A stretch of DNA of 64,000 nt. It comes from Mycobacteroides chelonae. Lineage in GTDB: Bacteria; Actinomycetota; Actinomycetes; Mycobacteriales; Mycobacteriaceae. Each line of letters starts with the position of its first letter. Positions within the stretch are counted from its first letter, which is position 1. A program made the translations under genes and the position numbers. The notes beneath the pieces are model-generated. The model worked only from the letters and a program-made list of their open reading frames with translations. It did not search any database and was not told where the DNA came from. Positions 1-7,395 of the stretch are shown here, in pieces. Location of the stretch: the NCBI GenBank assembly GCA_014204435.1, contig JACHLF010000010.1:1-64000 (forward strand), given 5' to 3'.

Positions 1-95
<95 letters not shown>

Positions 96-107
96 TAGCT
101 TCGCGAC

Positions 108-139
108 GGCCCCCGGCACCTCGGTGTCCGGGGCCTTTT
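108..139 (+). terminator. Hairpin terminator after the thiolase gene
   Basis: GGCCCCCGGCACC is followed almost at once by GGTGTCCGGGGCC, giving a long GC-rich stem with a few mismatches and a tiny loop, and then TTTT. It sits between the converging thiolase gene and the cyp125 remnant, so it could serve both strands. Confidence 0.65.
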
Positions 140-141
140 CG

Positions 142-456
142 TCAGCTGGCCCGCCGGTACCCGGCCGGACAGAAGTCGACCTCATAGTGCTTGACGCCAT
201 TCAGCCATCACGAACGCAGCCGGCCCGGCTCTCCCGCCGACGTCAGGTCCGGCATATGGTCGGCGATCGCGTTGAACATCAGGTTGATGGTCATCCGAGC
301 CAGATTGGCACCCACGCAATGGTGTTCGCTGTTTCCACCAAATCCCACATGCGGGTTGGGGCTTCGCATGGTGTCGACGGCGAACAGGCCGTCGAAGAGC
401 TCGGGATCGGTGAAGTCAAGGCCGTCCGGCAAATGGGGATGTTGGGCCTGTACCAC
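142..456 (-). pseudogene. cyp125: cyp125 remnant: N-terminus fused to C-terminus by an internal deletion, plus an in-frame stop
   Basis: CYP125 is the P450 that oxidises the cholesterol side chain at C26/27. The frame from the GTG at 456 starts with the CYP125-like N-terminus (LPDGLDFTDPELFDG) and after about 25 residues jumps to the C-terminal haem region (SPNPHVGFGG, then Cys in HHCVGANLARM, then NAIADHMPDL). Roughly 300 residues, including the I-helix and ExxR, are missing. A TGA at 208-210 then interrupts the tail; reading through it gives the expected WLNGVKHYEVDF up to a stop at 142. The original ribosome site GGGAGG survives before the GTG, and a perfect KstR operator lies about 100 bp upstream. 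A heme-binding stub could still be made, but it cannot be a working P450. Confidence 0.85.
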
Positions 457-558
457 GCCGCACCTCCCGCCTGTGATGTATTTCACCACTGACTCTAGTG
501 GCGGTGGAGCACAGAAATCGACCCCAGGACATGAGTGCGTGGAGGAAAAACCGCAGAT

Positions 559-574
559 CTAGAACGTGTTCTAG
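559..574. promoter_or_regulatory. KstR operator upstream of the cyp125 remnant
   Basis: CTAGAACGTGTTCTAG is a perfect 16-bp palindrome matching the known KstR consensus TnnAACnnGTTnnA. It overlaps the stop codon of the preceding minus-strand gene and lies about 100 bp before the cyp125 start, so the operator outlived its gene. Confidence 0.9.
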
Positions 575-957
575 GCGCGCGACAGCTTCGGAACGAAAAT
601 GGCCCGAATGTGGTGGATTCGAGGATCGTCAGCCGGGATTTTGAATATCTCGTCTACTTTGGCGACCACCCGCCATCCGGCAACCTTCGCCTTGGTCTCG
701 ATGACGAAACTCGCGACGACGTTCTCGCCTTCGACACGGAACTGCCGATTGGACGCCGCGGCAATGAGGCGGAACTGTGGGCCGTTGTTCAGGCTGCGCC
801 GCAAGTGATCTCCGGAGAATCCGGTCTTGACGCCCTGTTCGATCCGCACACATTCCGGGGTAAACGGCACCGCGTCCGCCTGATGTGTGACGAGCGCTTC
901 GATGTAGGCATTCGCAGCGGCAATACGTGCTTCGTCTGAGGCTCCAGGTGTTGACAC
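571..957 (-). CDS. Conserved hypothetical protein, SnoaL/DUF8021-like
   Basis: About 128 residues with no signal peptide or membrane segment. The pattern is that of a small alpha+beta-barrel fold: an N-terminal helix (AANAYIEALVTHQADAV), a polar central stretch with FTPECVRIEQGVKTGFSG, and a C-terminal strand region ending in HHIRAIFVPKL. I recognise the general family but no reaction. The start is unsure: GTG at 957 leaves 18 bp to the divergent ddn gene, while an in-frame ATG at 993 would overlap the ddn start. It lies directly upstream of the cyp125 remnant in the same direction and its stop codon is inside the KstR operator. Confidence 0.6.
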   Translation of the reverse strand: MSTPGASDEARIAAANAYIEALVTHQADAVPFTPECVRIEQGVKTGFSGDHLRRSLNNGPQFRLIAAASNRQFRVEGENVVASFVIETKAKVAGWRVVAKVDEIFKIPADDPRIHHIRAIFVPKLSRA

Positions 958-974
958 ACTCGTAGCATAGGGCC

Positions 975-1463
975 ATGACCGCACCGGGATCATCCGCGAA
1001 CGCGCCCGCCCAACTGAATTCCGAGTTCGCCGGCAAGATCATCAAGTGGATGACCACGGTCAATGTTTGGCTGTATCAGCGGACCAACGGGCGCCTCGGC
1101 GGAAAGTGGCGTGTGGGCGCGGCTTTCCCCTGGGGGATACCGGTTCTGCTGATCACCACCACCGGCCGCAAGACCGGTCAAAATCGGCTGAGCGCGCTGC
1201 TCTATCTGCCCGACGGCCACAAGATCGTGCTGGTGGCATCGCAGGGCGGGCGAGCGGCCAACCCCGCGTGGTACCTCAACCTAGAGGCGAATTCTGAAGT
1301 CACCGTTCAGATAAAAGGCAATATCAGCACCATGACGGCACGCACCGCCAACGACGAGGAGCGCGCGTACTACTGGCCCAAGCTGGTCGAGCTGTACGCG
1401 GACTTCGACAAGTACCAGTCGTACACGACCCGCAAGATCCCCGTCGTCATCCTGGAGCCCTAG
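975..1463 (+). CDS. ddn: Ddn-type F420H2-dependent nitroreductase/quinone reductase
   Basis: The 162-residue product matches Ddn of M. tuberculosis (151 residues) along its whole length, including the amphipathic N-terminus (IIKWMTTVNVWLYQR), the F420-binding TTTGRKTGQ loop and the WYLNL motif. Ddn uses reduced cofactor F420 to reduce quinones at the membrane and activates bicyclic nitroimidazoles such as pretomanid. Of the three substrate-pocket tyrosines (Ddn Y130, Y133, Y136) the first and last are kept (Y141, Y147) but the middle one is Phe (F144). The N-terminus is about 11 residues longer than in Ddn. It is divergent from the small gene at 571-957 and sits in the same place relative to the steroid genes as Rv3547. 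Confidence 0.85.
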   Translation: MTAPGSSANAPAQLNSEFAGKIIKWMTTVNVWLYQRTNGRLGGKWRVGAAFPWGIPVLLITTTGRKTGQNRLSALLYLPDGHKIVLVASQGGRAANPAWYLNLEANSEVTVQIKGNISTMTARTANDEERAYYWPKLVELYADFDKYQSYTTRKIPVVILEP

Positions 1464-1540
1464 CTCCCCATCGACGCGCCGCCTCATGGCGGACACCTGC
1501 GATACGAATCCGCAACAGCACGGCGTGTCGGCGGGAAGAG

Positions 1541-2452
1541 TTAACCCTGTGAGCCGTAGACCGGGACCGGCGTGCGCGCCTTATCGAGTAGGTCGGTGAC
1601 GACGGGGCCCAATTCGCTTGGATCCCAACGCGCCCCCTTGTCCACCTGCGGACCGTGGGCCCAACCCTCGGCGACGCGAATGATGCCGGCCTCGACCTCG
1701 AACACCTTGCCGGTGATGTCGCGAGACTCAGGGCTACCGAGCCACACCACCAGCGGCGACACATTCTCCGGGGCCATCGCGTCGAACGCCCCATCCTCCG
1801 GCTTGGCCATGGTCTCGGCGAAGACCGCCTCGGTCATCCGGGTGCGTGCGGCCGGAGCAATGGCGTTCACGGTGATGCCGTAGCGGCCCATCTCCGCGGC
1901 GGCCTGCAGTGTCAGGGTGGCGATACCGGCCTTGGCGGCGGCGTAATTCCCTTGCCCCACACTGCCTTGCAAACCCGCGGCGGAGCTGGTGTTGATGATG
2001 CGTGCGTCCACCGCGTTGCCGGCCTTGAACTCGTCGCGCCAATACGCTGCGGCATGCCGCAGTGGTGCGAAGTGTCCCTTGAGGTGCACGCGAATCACCG
2101 CATCCCACTCCTCCTCGCTCATGTTGGCGAGCATGCGGTCACGCAGGAATCCGGCATTGTTGACCAAGACATCCAGACGGCCAAAGGAATTGACCGCGGT
2201 GTCGATGAGATTCTTGGCTCCGTTCCAGTCCGCGACGTCATCGCCGTTGGTGACGGCCTCGCCGCCGGCGGCCTTGATCTCCTCGACGACCTCCTGCGCG
2301 GGGCTGGTGCCGGCCGATCCATCCAGGCCGACACCGATGTCATTGACCACGACACGGGCGCCTTCGGCCGCGAACGCCAATGCGTGCGCCCGGCCGATGC
2401 CCCGACCCGCGCCCGTGATGATGACGACCCGACCATCGAGTAAACCTGGCAT
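1541..2452 (-). CDS. Short-chain dehydrogenase/reductase, Rv3548c-like
   Basis: A 303-residue classical SDR oxidoreductase. The NAD(P)-binding TGAGRGIG is at residues 13-20, NNAG near 100, and the catalytic Ser and Tyr-x3-Lys lie in SSAAGLQGSVGQGNYAAAK. The extra C-terminal length (PVVTDLLDKARTPVPVYG) is as in Rv3548c, which is 304 residues. The gene starts 3 bp after the stop of the SDR gene at 2456-3238, so the two form an operon controlled from the KstR2 site at 3299. The context predicts oxidation of a hydroxyacyl-CoA in steroid ring degradation; the exact substrate is not evident from sequence. Confidence 0.88.
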   Translation of the reverse strand: MPGLLDGRVVIITGAGRGIGRAHALAFAAEGARVVVNDIGVGLDGSAGTSPAQEVVEEIKAAGGEAVTNGDDVADWNGAKNLIDTAVNSFGRLDVLVNNAGFLRDRMLANMSEEEWDAVIRVHLKGHFAPLRHAAAYWRDEFKAGNAVDARIINTSSAAGLQGSVGQGNYAAAKAGIATLTLQAAAEMGRYGITVNAIAPAARTRMTEAVFAETMAKPEDGAFDAMAPENVSPLVVWLGSPESRDITGKVFEVEAGIIRVAEGWAHGPQVDKGARWDPSELGPVVTDLLDKARTPVPVYGSQG

Positions 2453-2455
2453 GTT

Positions 2456-3238
2456 CTATTCCTTTTCGCCGTTCTCGTTGCTGTTGACATTGGCGGCGTC
2501 GAGGAAGGCAGGGCGCTCCCCTCCGCCATGAACCGTGAGGACCGAACCGGTCACATACGAAGAGATTGGTGAGGCGAGAAATGCAGCGGTCCAACCGATC
2601 TCATCGGGATTGGCCAGGCGCCCGAGGGGCACCGTCGCTCCCACCGAAGCGATTCCCTCTTCGTCGCCGTAATGCATCTCCGACAGCTCGGTGCGAATCA
2701 TCCCGGCGGCAAGCGCATTCACCCGCACCTTGGGCGCCCACTCGACGGCGAGGCTTCGGGTCAGGCTCTCCAGCCCGGCCTTGGCAGCGCCGTAGGCGGC
2801 GGTGCCCGGCGAGGGACGGCTCGCGCTGACGCTGGTGATGTTGACGATGGTGCCGCCGTCAACCTGCTGCTGCATCACCGCGTTCGCGCGCTGCGAGACC
2901 AACAATGCAGAGAGCAGATTCAGCTCGACGATCTTGCGATGGAAGTTGTGGCTGGCATCGGCGGCCAGGGCAAAGGGGGCGCCGCCGGCATTGTTCACCA
3001 CGGTGTCCAGGCGGCCATGTGCGGAAACGATGGTGCCGATGAGCGCGTCCACCGACTCCTCGTCGCGGATATCGCAGGAGTGGAACTCATACGGGGTCTC
3101 GCCGGGGCGGCGCGCGCAGGTGATCACCGTTGCACCCTGATCGGCGAATACCCGGCTGATTCCGGCTCCGACACCACGGACACCTCCAGTAACCAGCACG
3201 ACGCGACCTTCGAGGCCGAGGTCATAAGAGGCTCGCAC
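2456..3238 (-). CDS. Short-chain dehydrogenase/reductase, Rv3549c-like
   Basis: A 260-residue classical SDR with the Rossmann motif TGGVRGVG, NNAGG, a Ser in ITSVSASRPSPG and the catalytic pair YGAAK. I chose the GTG at 3238 because AAGGAG precedes it by 4 bp and the length then fits Rv3549c; the open frame continues upstream to 3379, but that part would run through the KstR2 operator. First gene of a two-gene minus-strand operon divergent from echA20. Likely a steroid-ring CoA-thioester dehydrogenase by context. Confidence 0.87.
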   Translation of the reverse strand: MRASYDLGLEGRVVLVTGGVRGVGAGISRVFADQGATVITCARRPGETPYEFHSCDIRDEESVDALIGTIVSAHGRLDTVVNNAGGAPFALAADASHNFHRKIVELNLLSALLVSQRANAVMQQQVDGGTIVNITSVSASRPSPGTAAYGAAKAGLESLTRSLAVEWAPKVRVNALAAGMIRTELSEMHYGDEEGIASVGATVPLGRLANPDEIGWTAAFLASPISSYVTGSVLTVHGGGERPAFLDAANVNSNENGEKE

Positions 3239-3298
3239 GTGACTCCTTGCCGTGTTCCTGCTGTTTGTCCTGCGCTTTCGGGTCATGGTAGCGTACCA

Positions 3299-3312
3299 AG
3301 CAAGTGCTTGTT
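3299..3312. promoter_or_regulatory. KstR2 operator between the SDR operon and echA20-ipdABC
   Basis: AGCAAGTGCTTGTT matches the KstR2 consensus AnCAAGnnCTTGnT exactly. It lies 21 bp upstream of the echA20 start and 61 bp upstream of the divergent SDR gene, so one site can control both operons. KstR2 releases DNA when HIP-CoA binds. Confidence 0.92.
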
Positions 3313-3332
3313 TCGGTACCTTGAGGAGTCTC

Positions 3333-4091
3333 ATGGGCATCACCACCGCGACGGTTGAACCGGGCATCGTCACCGTCACCGTCGACTATCCGAAGGTCAA
3401 CGCCATTCCGTCACGCGGATGGTTCGAGCTGGCCGACGCCATCCTGGCCGCGGGTAACGACCCGTCGACCCACGTGGTGATCCTGCGGGCCGAGGGGCGC
3501 GGGTTCAATGCCGGCGCCGACATCAAAGAGATGCAGGCGACGGACGGATTCACCGCGCTGATCGACACCAACCGCGGCTGCTTCGAGGCCTTCAGCGCGG
3601 TGTACCGCTGCAAGGTGCCGGTCATCGCCGCGGTCAACGGCTTCTGCCTCGGCGGCGGAATCGGCCTGGTGGGCAACGCTGATGTGATCGTCGCCTCCGA
3701 TGACGCGGTCTTCAGCGTGCCCGAGGTCGACCGCGGCGCGCTCGGAACGGCCACCCACCTGCAGCGACTGGTCCCTCAGCATGTGATGCGCCGGATGTTC
3801 TACACGGCAGCCAAGATCGACGCAAAGACGTTGCATCACTATGGATCCGTCCACGAAGTGGTGCCGCGCGACGAACTCGACGAAGCCGCACTGCGCGTCG
3901 CGCGGGACATCGCCGCCAAGGACACCCGTGTCATCCGGGCCGCCAAAGAGGCCATCAACTTCATCGACCCGCAGGACGTCGAGTCGAGTTACCGCATGGA
4001 GCAGGGCTTCACATTCGAACTCAACCTCGCCGGAGTCGCCGACGAACACCGCGATGCGTTCGTCGAGACCGGAAAGCCGAAGGGGAACTAA
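3333..4091 (+). CDS. echA20: EchA20, crotonase-family ring-opening hydrolase of the HIP pathway
   Basis: A 252-residue crotonase-fold protein. The oxyanion-hole segments are visible as GRGFNAGADIKEM and NGFCLGGGIGLVGNADV. In M. tuberculosis EchA20 hydrolytically opens steroid ring D of a HIP-derived CoA thioester. The ATG at 3333 follows TTGAGGAG; the open frame begins earlier, but that part runs through the KstR2 operator at 3299. First gene of echA20-ipdA-ipdB-ipdC, with 3 bp to ipdA, so it is the lead cistron of a tightly packed KstR2-controlled operon. Confidence 0.93.
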   Translation: MGITTATVEPGIVTVTVDYPKVNAIPSRGWFELADAILAAGNDPSTHVVILRAEGRGFNAGADIKEMQATDGFTALIDTNRGCFEAFSAVYRCKVPVIAAVNGFCLGGGIGLVGNADVIVASDDAVFSVPEVDRGALGTATHLQRLVPQHVMRRMFYTAAKIDAKTLHHYGSVHEVVPRDELDEAALRVARDIAAKDTRVIRAAKEAINFIDPQDVESSYRMEQGFTFELNLAGVADEHRDAFVETGKPKGN

Positions 4092-4094
4092 CTC

Positions 4095-4964
4095 ATGGCA
4101 GACAAGCGCACCACGCTCGACGAGGTCGTCGCCGAGCTGCGTAGCGGGATGACCATCGGCCTCGGCGGCTGGGGCTCACGACGCAAGCCGATGGCCTTCG
4201 TGCGCGCGATTCTGCGTTCGGACATCAAGGATCTGACGGTCGTCACCTACGGCGGACCGGATCTGGGTCTGTTATGTTCCGCGGGCAAGGTCACGAGGGC
4301 CTACTACGGCTTCGTCTCGCTGGATTCACCGCCCTTCTACGACCCGTGGTTCGCCAAGGCGCGCACCACCGGCGCCATCGAGTCTCGGGAGATGGACGAG
4401 GGCATGGTCAAATGCGGCCTCGAGGCCGCTGCCGCACGCCTGCCATTCCTACCCATCCGGGCCGGCCTGGGATCCGACGTCATGAACTTCTGGGGCGACG
4501 AGCTCAAGACCGTCACCTCGCCGTACGCGGATAACGAGACCCTGGTCGCCATGCCCGCACTGAACCTGGACGCCGCATTCGTGCACCTGAACCTGGGTGA
4601 CGCGACCGGCAATGCCGCCTACACCGGCGTCGACCCGTACTTCGACGACCTGTACTGCCTGGCCGCGGAACGACGCTACCTATCGGTGGAAAAGATCGTA
4701 TCCACCGAGGATCTGGTGAAATCCGTTCCGCTGCAGTCGCTTCTGCTGAACCGCATGATGGTCGACAAGGTCGTCGAGGCACCGGGTGGTGCACACTTCA
4801 CCATCGGCGCCGCCGACTACGGCCGTGACGAGAAGTTCCAGCGGCACTATGCCGAGGCGGCCGGTGATCCGGAGACCTGGCAGAAGTTCGTCGAGACCTA
4901 CCTGTCCGGGTCCGAGGAGGACTACCAGGCAGCCGTCAAGCGCTTCAAGGAGGCACAGGCATGA
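4095..4964 (+). CDS. ipdA: IpdA, alpha subunit of the COCHEA-CoA ring C hydrolase
   Basis: A 289-residue class I CoA-transferase-like subunit (Rv3551 has 292). The N-terminus holds the glycine-rich GMTIGLGGWGSRRKP, and ALNLDAAFVHLNLGD is typical of the family. IpdAB has lost CoA transfer and instead hydrolyses a carbon-carbon bond, opening the last steroid ring. It is preceded by EchA20 with a 3-bp gap and overlaps ipdB by 4 bp (ATGA), which implies translational coupling of the two subunits. Confidence 0.94.
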   Translation: MADKRTTLDEVVAELRSGMTIGLGGWGSRRKPMAFVRAILRSDIKDLTVVTYGGPDLGLLCSAGKVTRAYYGFVSLDSPPFYDPWFAKARTTGAIESREMDEGMVKCGLEAAAARLPFLPIRAGLGSDVMNFWGDELKTVTSPYADNETLVAMPALNLDAAFVHLNLGDATGNAAYTGVDPYFDDLYCLAAERRYLSVEKIVSTEDLVKSVPLQSLLLNRMMVDKVVEAPGGAHFTIGAADYGRDEKFQRHYAEAAGDPETWQKFVETYLSGSEEDYQAAVKRFKEAQA

Positions 4965-5710
4965 GCGAAGCAACCCGCGCCGAGGTCTGCGCCGTCGCAT
5001 GCGCTGAGTTGTTCCGGGACGCAGGCGAGATCATGGCCTCCGCGATGTCGACGATGTCCACCGTGGGGGCCCGGCTGGCCCGCCTGACCTTCTCCCCGGA
5101 CCTGGTGCTCTCCGATGGCGAGGCCGTCCTGATGGCCGAGACGCCGGGCATCGGCGGGACCTCGCCGATCGAGGGCTGGATGCCGTTCCGCAAGGTGTTC
5201 GACGTAGTGGCCTCCGGCCGCCGGCATGTCGTCATGGGCGCCAACCAGATTGATCGCTATGGCAATCAGAACCTCTCGGCGTTCGGGCCGCTGCAGCACC
5301 CCACCCGGCAGATGTTCGGCGTGCGGGGTGCTCCGGGAAACACCATCAACCACGCCACCTCGTATTGGGTGGGCAACCACTCGGCACGCGTATTCGGTGA
5401 TTCGGTCGACGTCGTCTCCGGTGTCGGTTACGACAAGGTCGATCCGGCGAACCCGGCGTACAAGTACCTCAACGTGTTCCGGGTCATCTCGAACCTCGGT
5501 GTGTTCGACTTCAACGGTCCGGATCACCAGATGCGCGCCCTGTCGCTGCACCCCGGCGTCTCGGCCGACGACGTCGCGTCCAACACCAGCTTCGAAGTGC
5601 ACGGGCTGGCCGGCGCGGACGTCACCCGGCTGCCCACCGAGGAAGAGCTGCGGATCATCCGCGAGGTCATCGATCCGAAATCATTCCGGGACAAGGAAGT
5701 AAAACAGTGA
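4961..5710 (+). CDS. ipdB: IpdB, beta subunit of the COCHEA-CoA ring C hydrolase
   Basis: A 249-residue partner of IpdA (Rv3552 has 250). Family features include ARLTFSPDLVLSDGEAVLM and the AETPGIGGTSPIEGWMPF loop. IpdB supplies part of the active site of the alpha2beta2 enzyme. It overlaps ipdA by ATGA and ipdC by GTGA, so the three are read as one translationally coupled unit. No truncation or missing segment is seen. Confidence 0.94.
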   Translation: MSEATRAEVCAVACAELFRDAGEIMASAMSTMSTVGARLARLTFSPDLVLSDGEAVLMAETPGIGGTSPIEGWMPFRKVFDVVASGRRHVVMGANQIDRYGNQNLSAFGPLQHPTRQMFGVRGAPGNTINHATSYWVGNHSARVFGDSVDVVSGVGYDKVDPANPAYKYLNVFRVISNLGVFDFNGPDHQMRALSLHPGVSADDVASNTSFEVHGLAGADVTRLPTEEELRIIREVIDPKSFRDKEVKQ

Positions 5711-6780
5711 CTCAGGTGCTCAAGACCGCGCTGACCGAGCTGGTCGGTATCGAGCATCCCGTCGTGCAGACCGGAATGGGCTGGGTCGCCGGTCCACGAC
5801 TGGTGGCCGCCACCTCCAACGCCGGCGGCCTGGGCATCCTGGCCTCAGCGACCATGACCCTCGAGGAACTGGTCGCGGCCGTCGCGAAGACGAAATCGCT
5901 GACCGGCAAGCCTTTCGGTGTGAACATCCGCGCCGATGCCGGTGACGCCACCGAGCGCATCGACCTGCTCATCCGCGAGAAGGTCAAGGTGGCCTCGTTC
6001 GCGCTGGCACCCAAGCAGGACCTCATCGCGAAGCTGAAAGCCAACGGCGTCGTGGTGGTCCCGTCCATCGGAGCGGCCAAGCACGCCAAGAAGGTTGCGG
6101 CCTGGGGTGCCGACGCGGTGATCGTGCAGGGCGGCGAGGGCGGTGGTCATACCGGACCGGTCGCCACGACTCTGCTGCTGCCCTCGGTGCTCGACGCCGT
6201 CAAGGACACCGGGATGCCGGTCGTCGCGGCCGGTGGATTCTTCGATGGGCGCGGCCTCGCCGCCGCATTGTCGTACGGTGCCGCCGGTGTCGCGATGGGC
6301 ACCCGCTTCCTGCTGACCGCAGACAGCAGCGTGCCTGATGCGGTCAAGCAGCGCTACCTGGCCTCCGACCTCGGTGGCACCGTGGTCTCGACGCGTGTCG
6401 ACGGCATGCCGCACCGGGTGCTGCGCACCGAGCTCGTCGAGAAGCTGGAAAGCGGTTCGCGGGTGCGCGGTTTCACCGCAGCGGTCCGCAACGCCGCCAA
6501 GTTCAAGAAGATGACGGGAATGTCGTGGGCGTCGATGGTCAAGGATGGCCTCGCGATGCGGCACGGCAAGGAGCTCACCTGGTCGCAGGTGCTCATGGCC
6601 GCGAACACCCCGATGCTGCTGAAGGCCGGTCTCGTCGAGGGCAACACGAATGCCGGTGTGCTGGCCTCGGGCCAGGTCGCGGGCATCCTCGATGACCTAC
6701 CGAGCTGCCAGGAGTTGATCGACGCGATCGTCACCGATGCGGTCGCACACCTGCAGGCAGCCAGCGCCGCCATCCTCTAG
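5707..6780 (+). CDS. ipdC: IpdC, FMN-dependent oxidoreductase of steroid ring C/D degradation
   Basis: A 357-residue TIM-barrel flavoprotein of the nitronate monooxygenase/2-nitropropane dioxygenase superfamily (Rv3553 has 355). FMN-binding segments are GMGWVAGPRLVAATSNAGG near the N-terminus, VIVQGGEGGGHTG in the middle and VAAGGFFDGRGLAAALSYGA after it. In M. tuberculosis IpdC introduces a double bond into a hydroxylated HIP-CoA derivative before ring opening by EchA20. The GTG start overlaps the ipdB stop. Last gene of the operon; an inverted repeat follows 4 bp after the stop. Confidence 0.93.
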   Translation: MTQVLKTALTELVGIEHPVVQTGMGWVAGPRLVAATSNAGGLGILASATMTLEELVAAVAKTKSLTGKPFGVNIRADAGDATERIDLLIREKVKVASFALAPKQDLIAKLKANGVVVVPSIGAAKHAKKVAAWGADAVIVQGGEGGGHTGPVATTLLLPSVLDAVKDTGMPVVAAGGFFDGRGLAAALSYGAAGVAMGTRFLLTADSSVPDAVKQRYLASDLGGTVVSTRVDGMPHRVLRTELVEKLESGSRVRGFTAAVRNAAKFKKMTGMSWASMVKDGLAMRHGKELTWSQVLMAANTPMLLKAGLVEGNTNAGVLASGQVAGILDDLPSCQELIDAIVTDAVAHLQAASAAIL

Positions 6781-6784
6781 CCCA

Positions 6785-6826
6785 CGAGTGGGAATCTCAC
6801 GAGGCACATCATCGGATTCCCACTCG
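6785..6826. terminator. Inverted repeat after ipdC
   Basis: CGAGTGGGAATC (6785-6796) and GATTCCCACTCG (6815-6826) are perfect 12-bp arms around an 18-bp spacer, starting 4 bp after the ipdC stop. There is no T run, so this is a transcript-ending or transcript-protecting hairpin rather than a classic intrinsic terminator. Confidence 0.55.
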
Positions 6827-6878
6827 ACATGAAGAAGATCGACAGCGGATTCGCAGACTGCAGGAGAATCCTGGAAGC

Positions 6879-7004
6879 ATGAGGAACCGAAAGTTCGCCT
6901 TCTCGACGGCCGCCTGTTGTGCTGCGGCGCTGGCAGCGCTGACGCTCGCCCCGCGTGCCGCGGCCGACCCCGACGTGCCATACGGCACCTGGGCCGGAGA
7001 CTAA
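6879..7004 (+). CDS. Putative 41-residue secreted microprotein
   Basis: An ATG frame of 41 codons encodes a complete Sec signal peptide: a basic start (MRNRKFAF), an alanine-rich core, and an Ala-rich end (RAAAD) fitting cleavage. This would leave a mature piece of only about 12 residues (DPDVPYGTWAGD). CAGGAGAATCCTGGAAGC upstream offers a plausible ribosome site. The stop overlaps the stop of the convergent secreted-protein gene at 7001. It could be a genuine peptide or the stub of a longer secreted protein; there is no recognisable family. Confidence 0.4.
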   Translation: MRNRKFAFSTAACCAAALAALTLAPRAAADPDVPYGTWAGD

Positions 7005-7333
7005 CCGCCCGGCGACGCAGCGGTTAGCTCCTGCTGCGGCACAACAATTTCCGGCGCCGGTGGTTCGGGTGCCGGGATGTCATGGATGCCGATGCTGTCG
7101 CGCTGATTCCATCCGCCCCAGCCCTGATCTGCCCAGCTGCCCGGATACTGCGACAGTTGTGGCGGTAGATCGCCCATCGACTGCGGCAGCATGTTGAGCA
7201 CGCCGCTGGGCACTCCCGGGATTCCCGGGACATAACAGATCTCCGGCGGGCATGGTTCGGCCGACGCCGGGGCGCCGCTTGCCATGACACCGAGGGCCGC
7301 CGCGACCACGCCGATCAGAATTCCCGCACGCAT
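7001..7333 (-). CDS. Small secreted Pro-rich protein of unknown function
   Basis: A 110-residue product with a clear Sec signal (MRAGILIGVVAAALGVMASG, cleavage after APASA). The mature part of about 85 residues has two Cys close together (EPCPPEICYVPG), a Trp/Gly patch (WADQGWGGW) and a Pro-rich tail. The Cys spacing suggests one disulfide. I do not recognise a family. It lies downstream of fadA6 in the same direction, with 62 bp between, and converges on the microprotein gene. Confidence 0.7.
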   Translation of the reverse strand: MRAGILIGVVAAALGVMASGAPASAEPCPPEICYVPGIPGVPSGVLNMLPQSMGDLPPQLSQYPGSWADQGWGGWNQRDSIGIHDIPAPEPPAPEIVVPQQELTAASPGG

Positions 7334-7395
7334 CAGCCCAGGCTACGCCCGCGGATGTCGGCCGTTCCGGAGAAGGGTCGACATCCGCGGGGTTT

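Noticed and set aside
208-489. Treating the cyp125 remnant as a functional small protein gene
   Set aside because: It is a fusion of the two ends of CYP125 and the last 21 codons lie beyond an in-frame stop, so decay explains it better.
3239-3379. Upstream extension of the SDR gene (2456-3238)
   Set aside because: It would include the KstR2 operator and the echA20 start region, and the GTG at 3238 has a good ribosome site.
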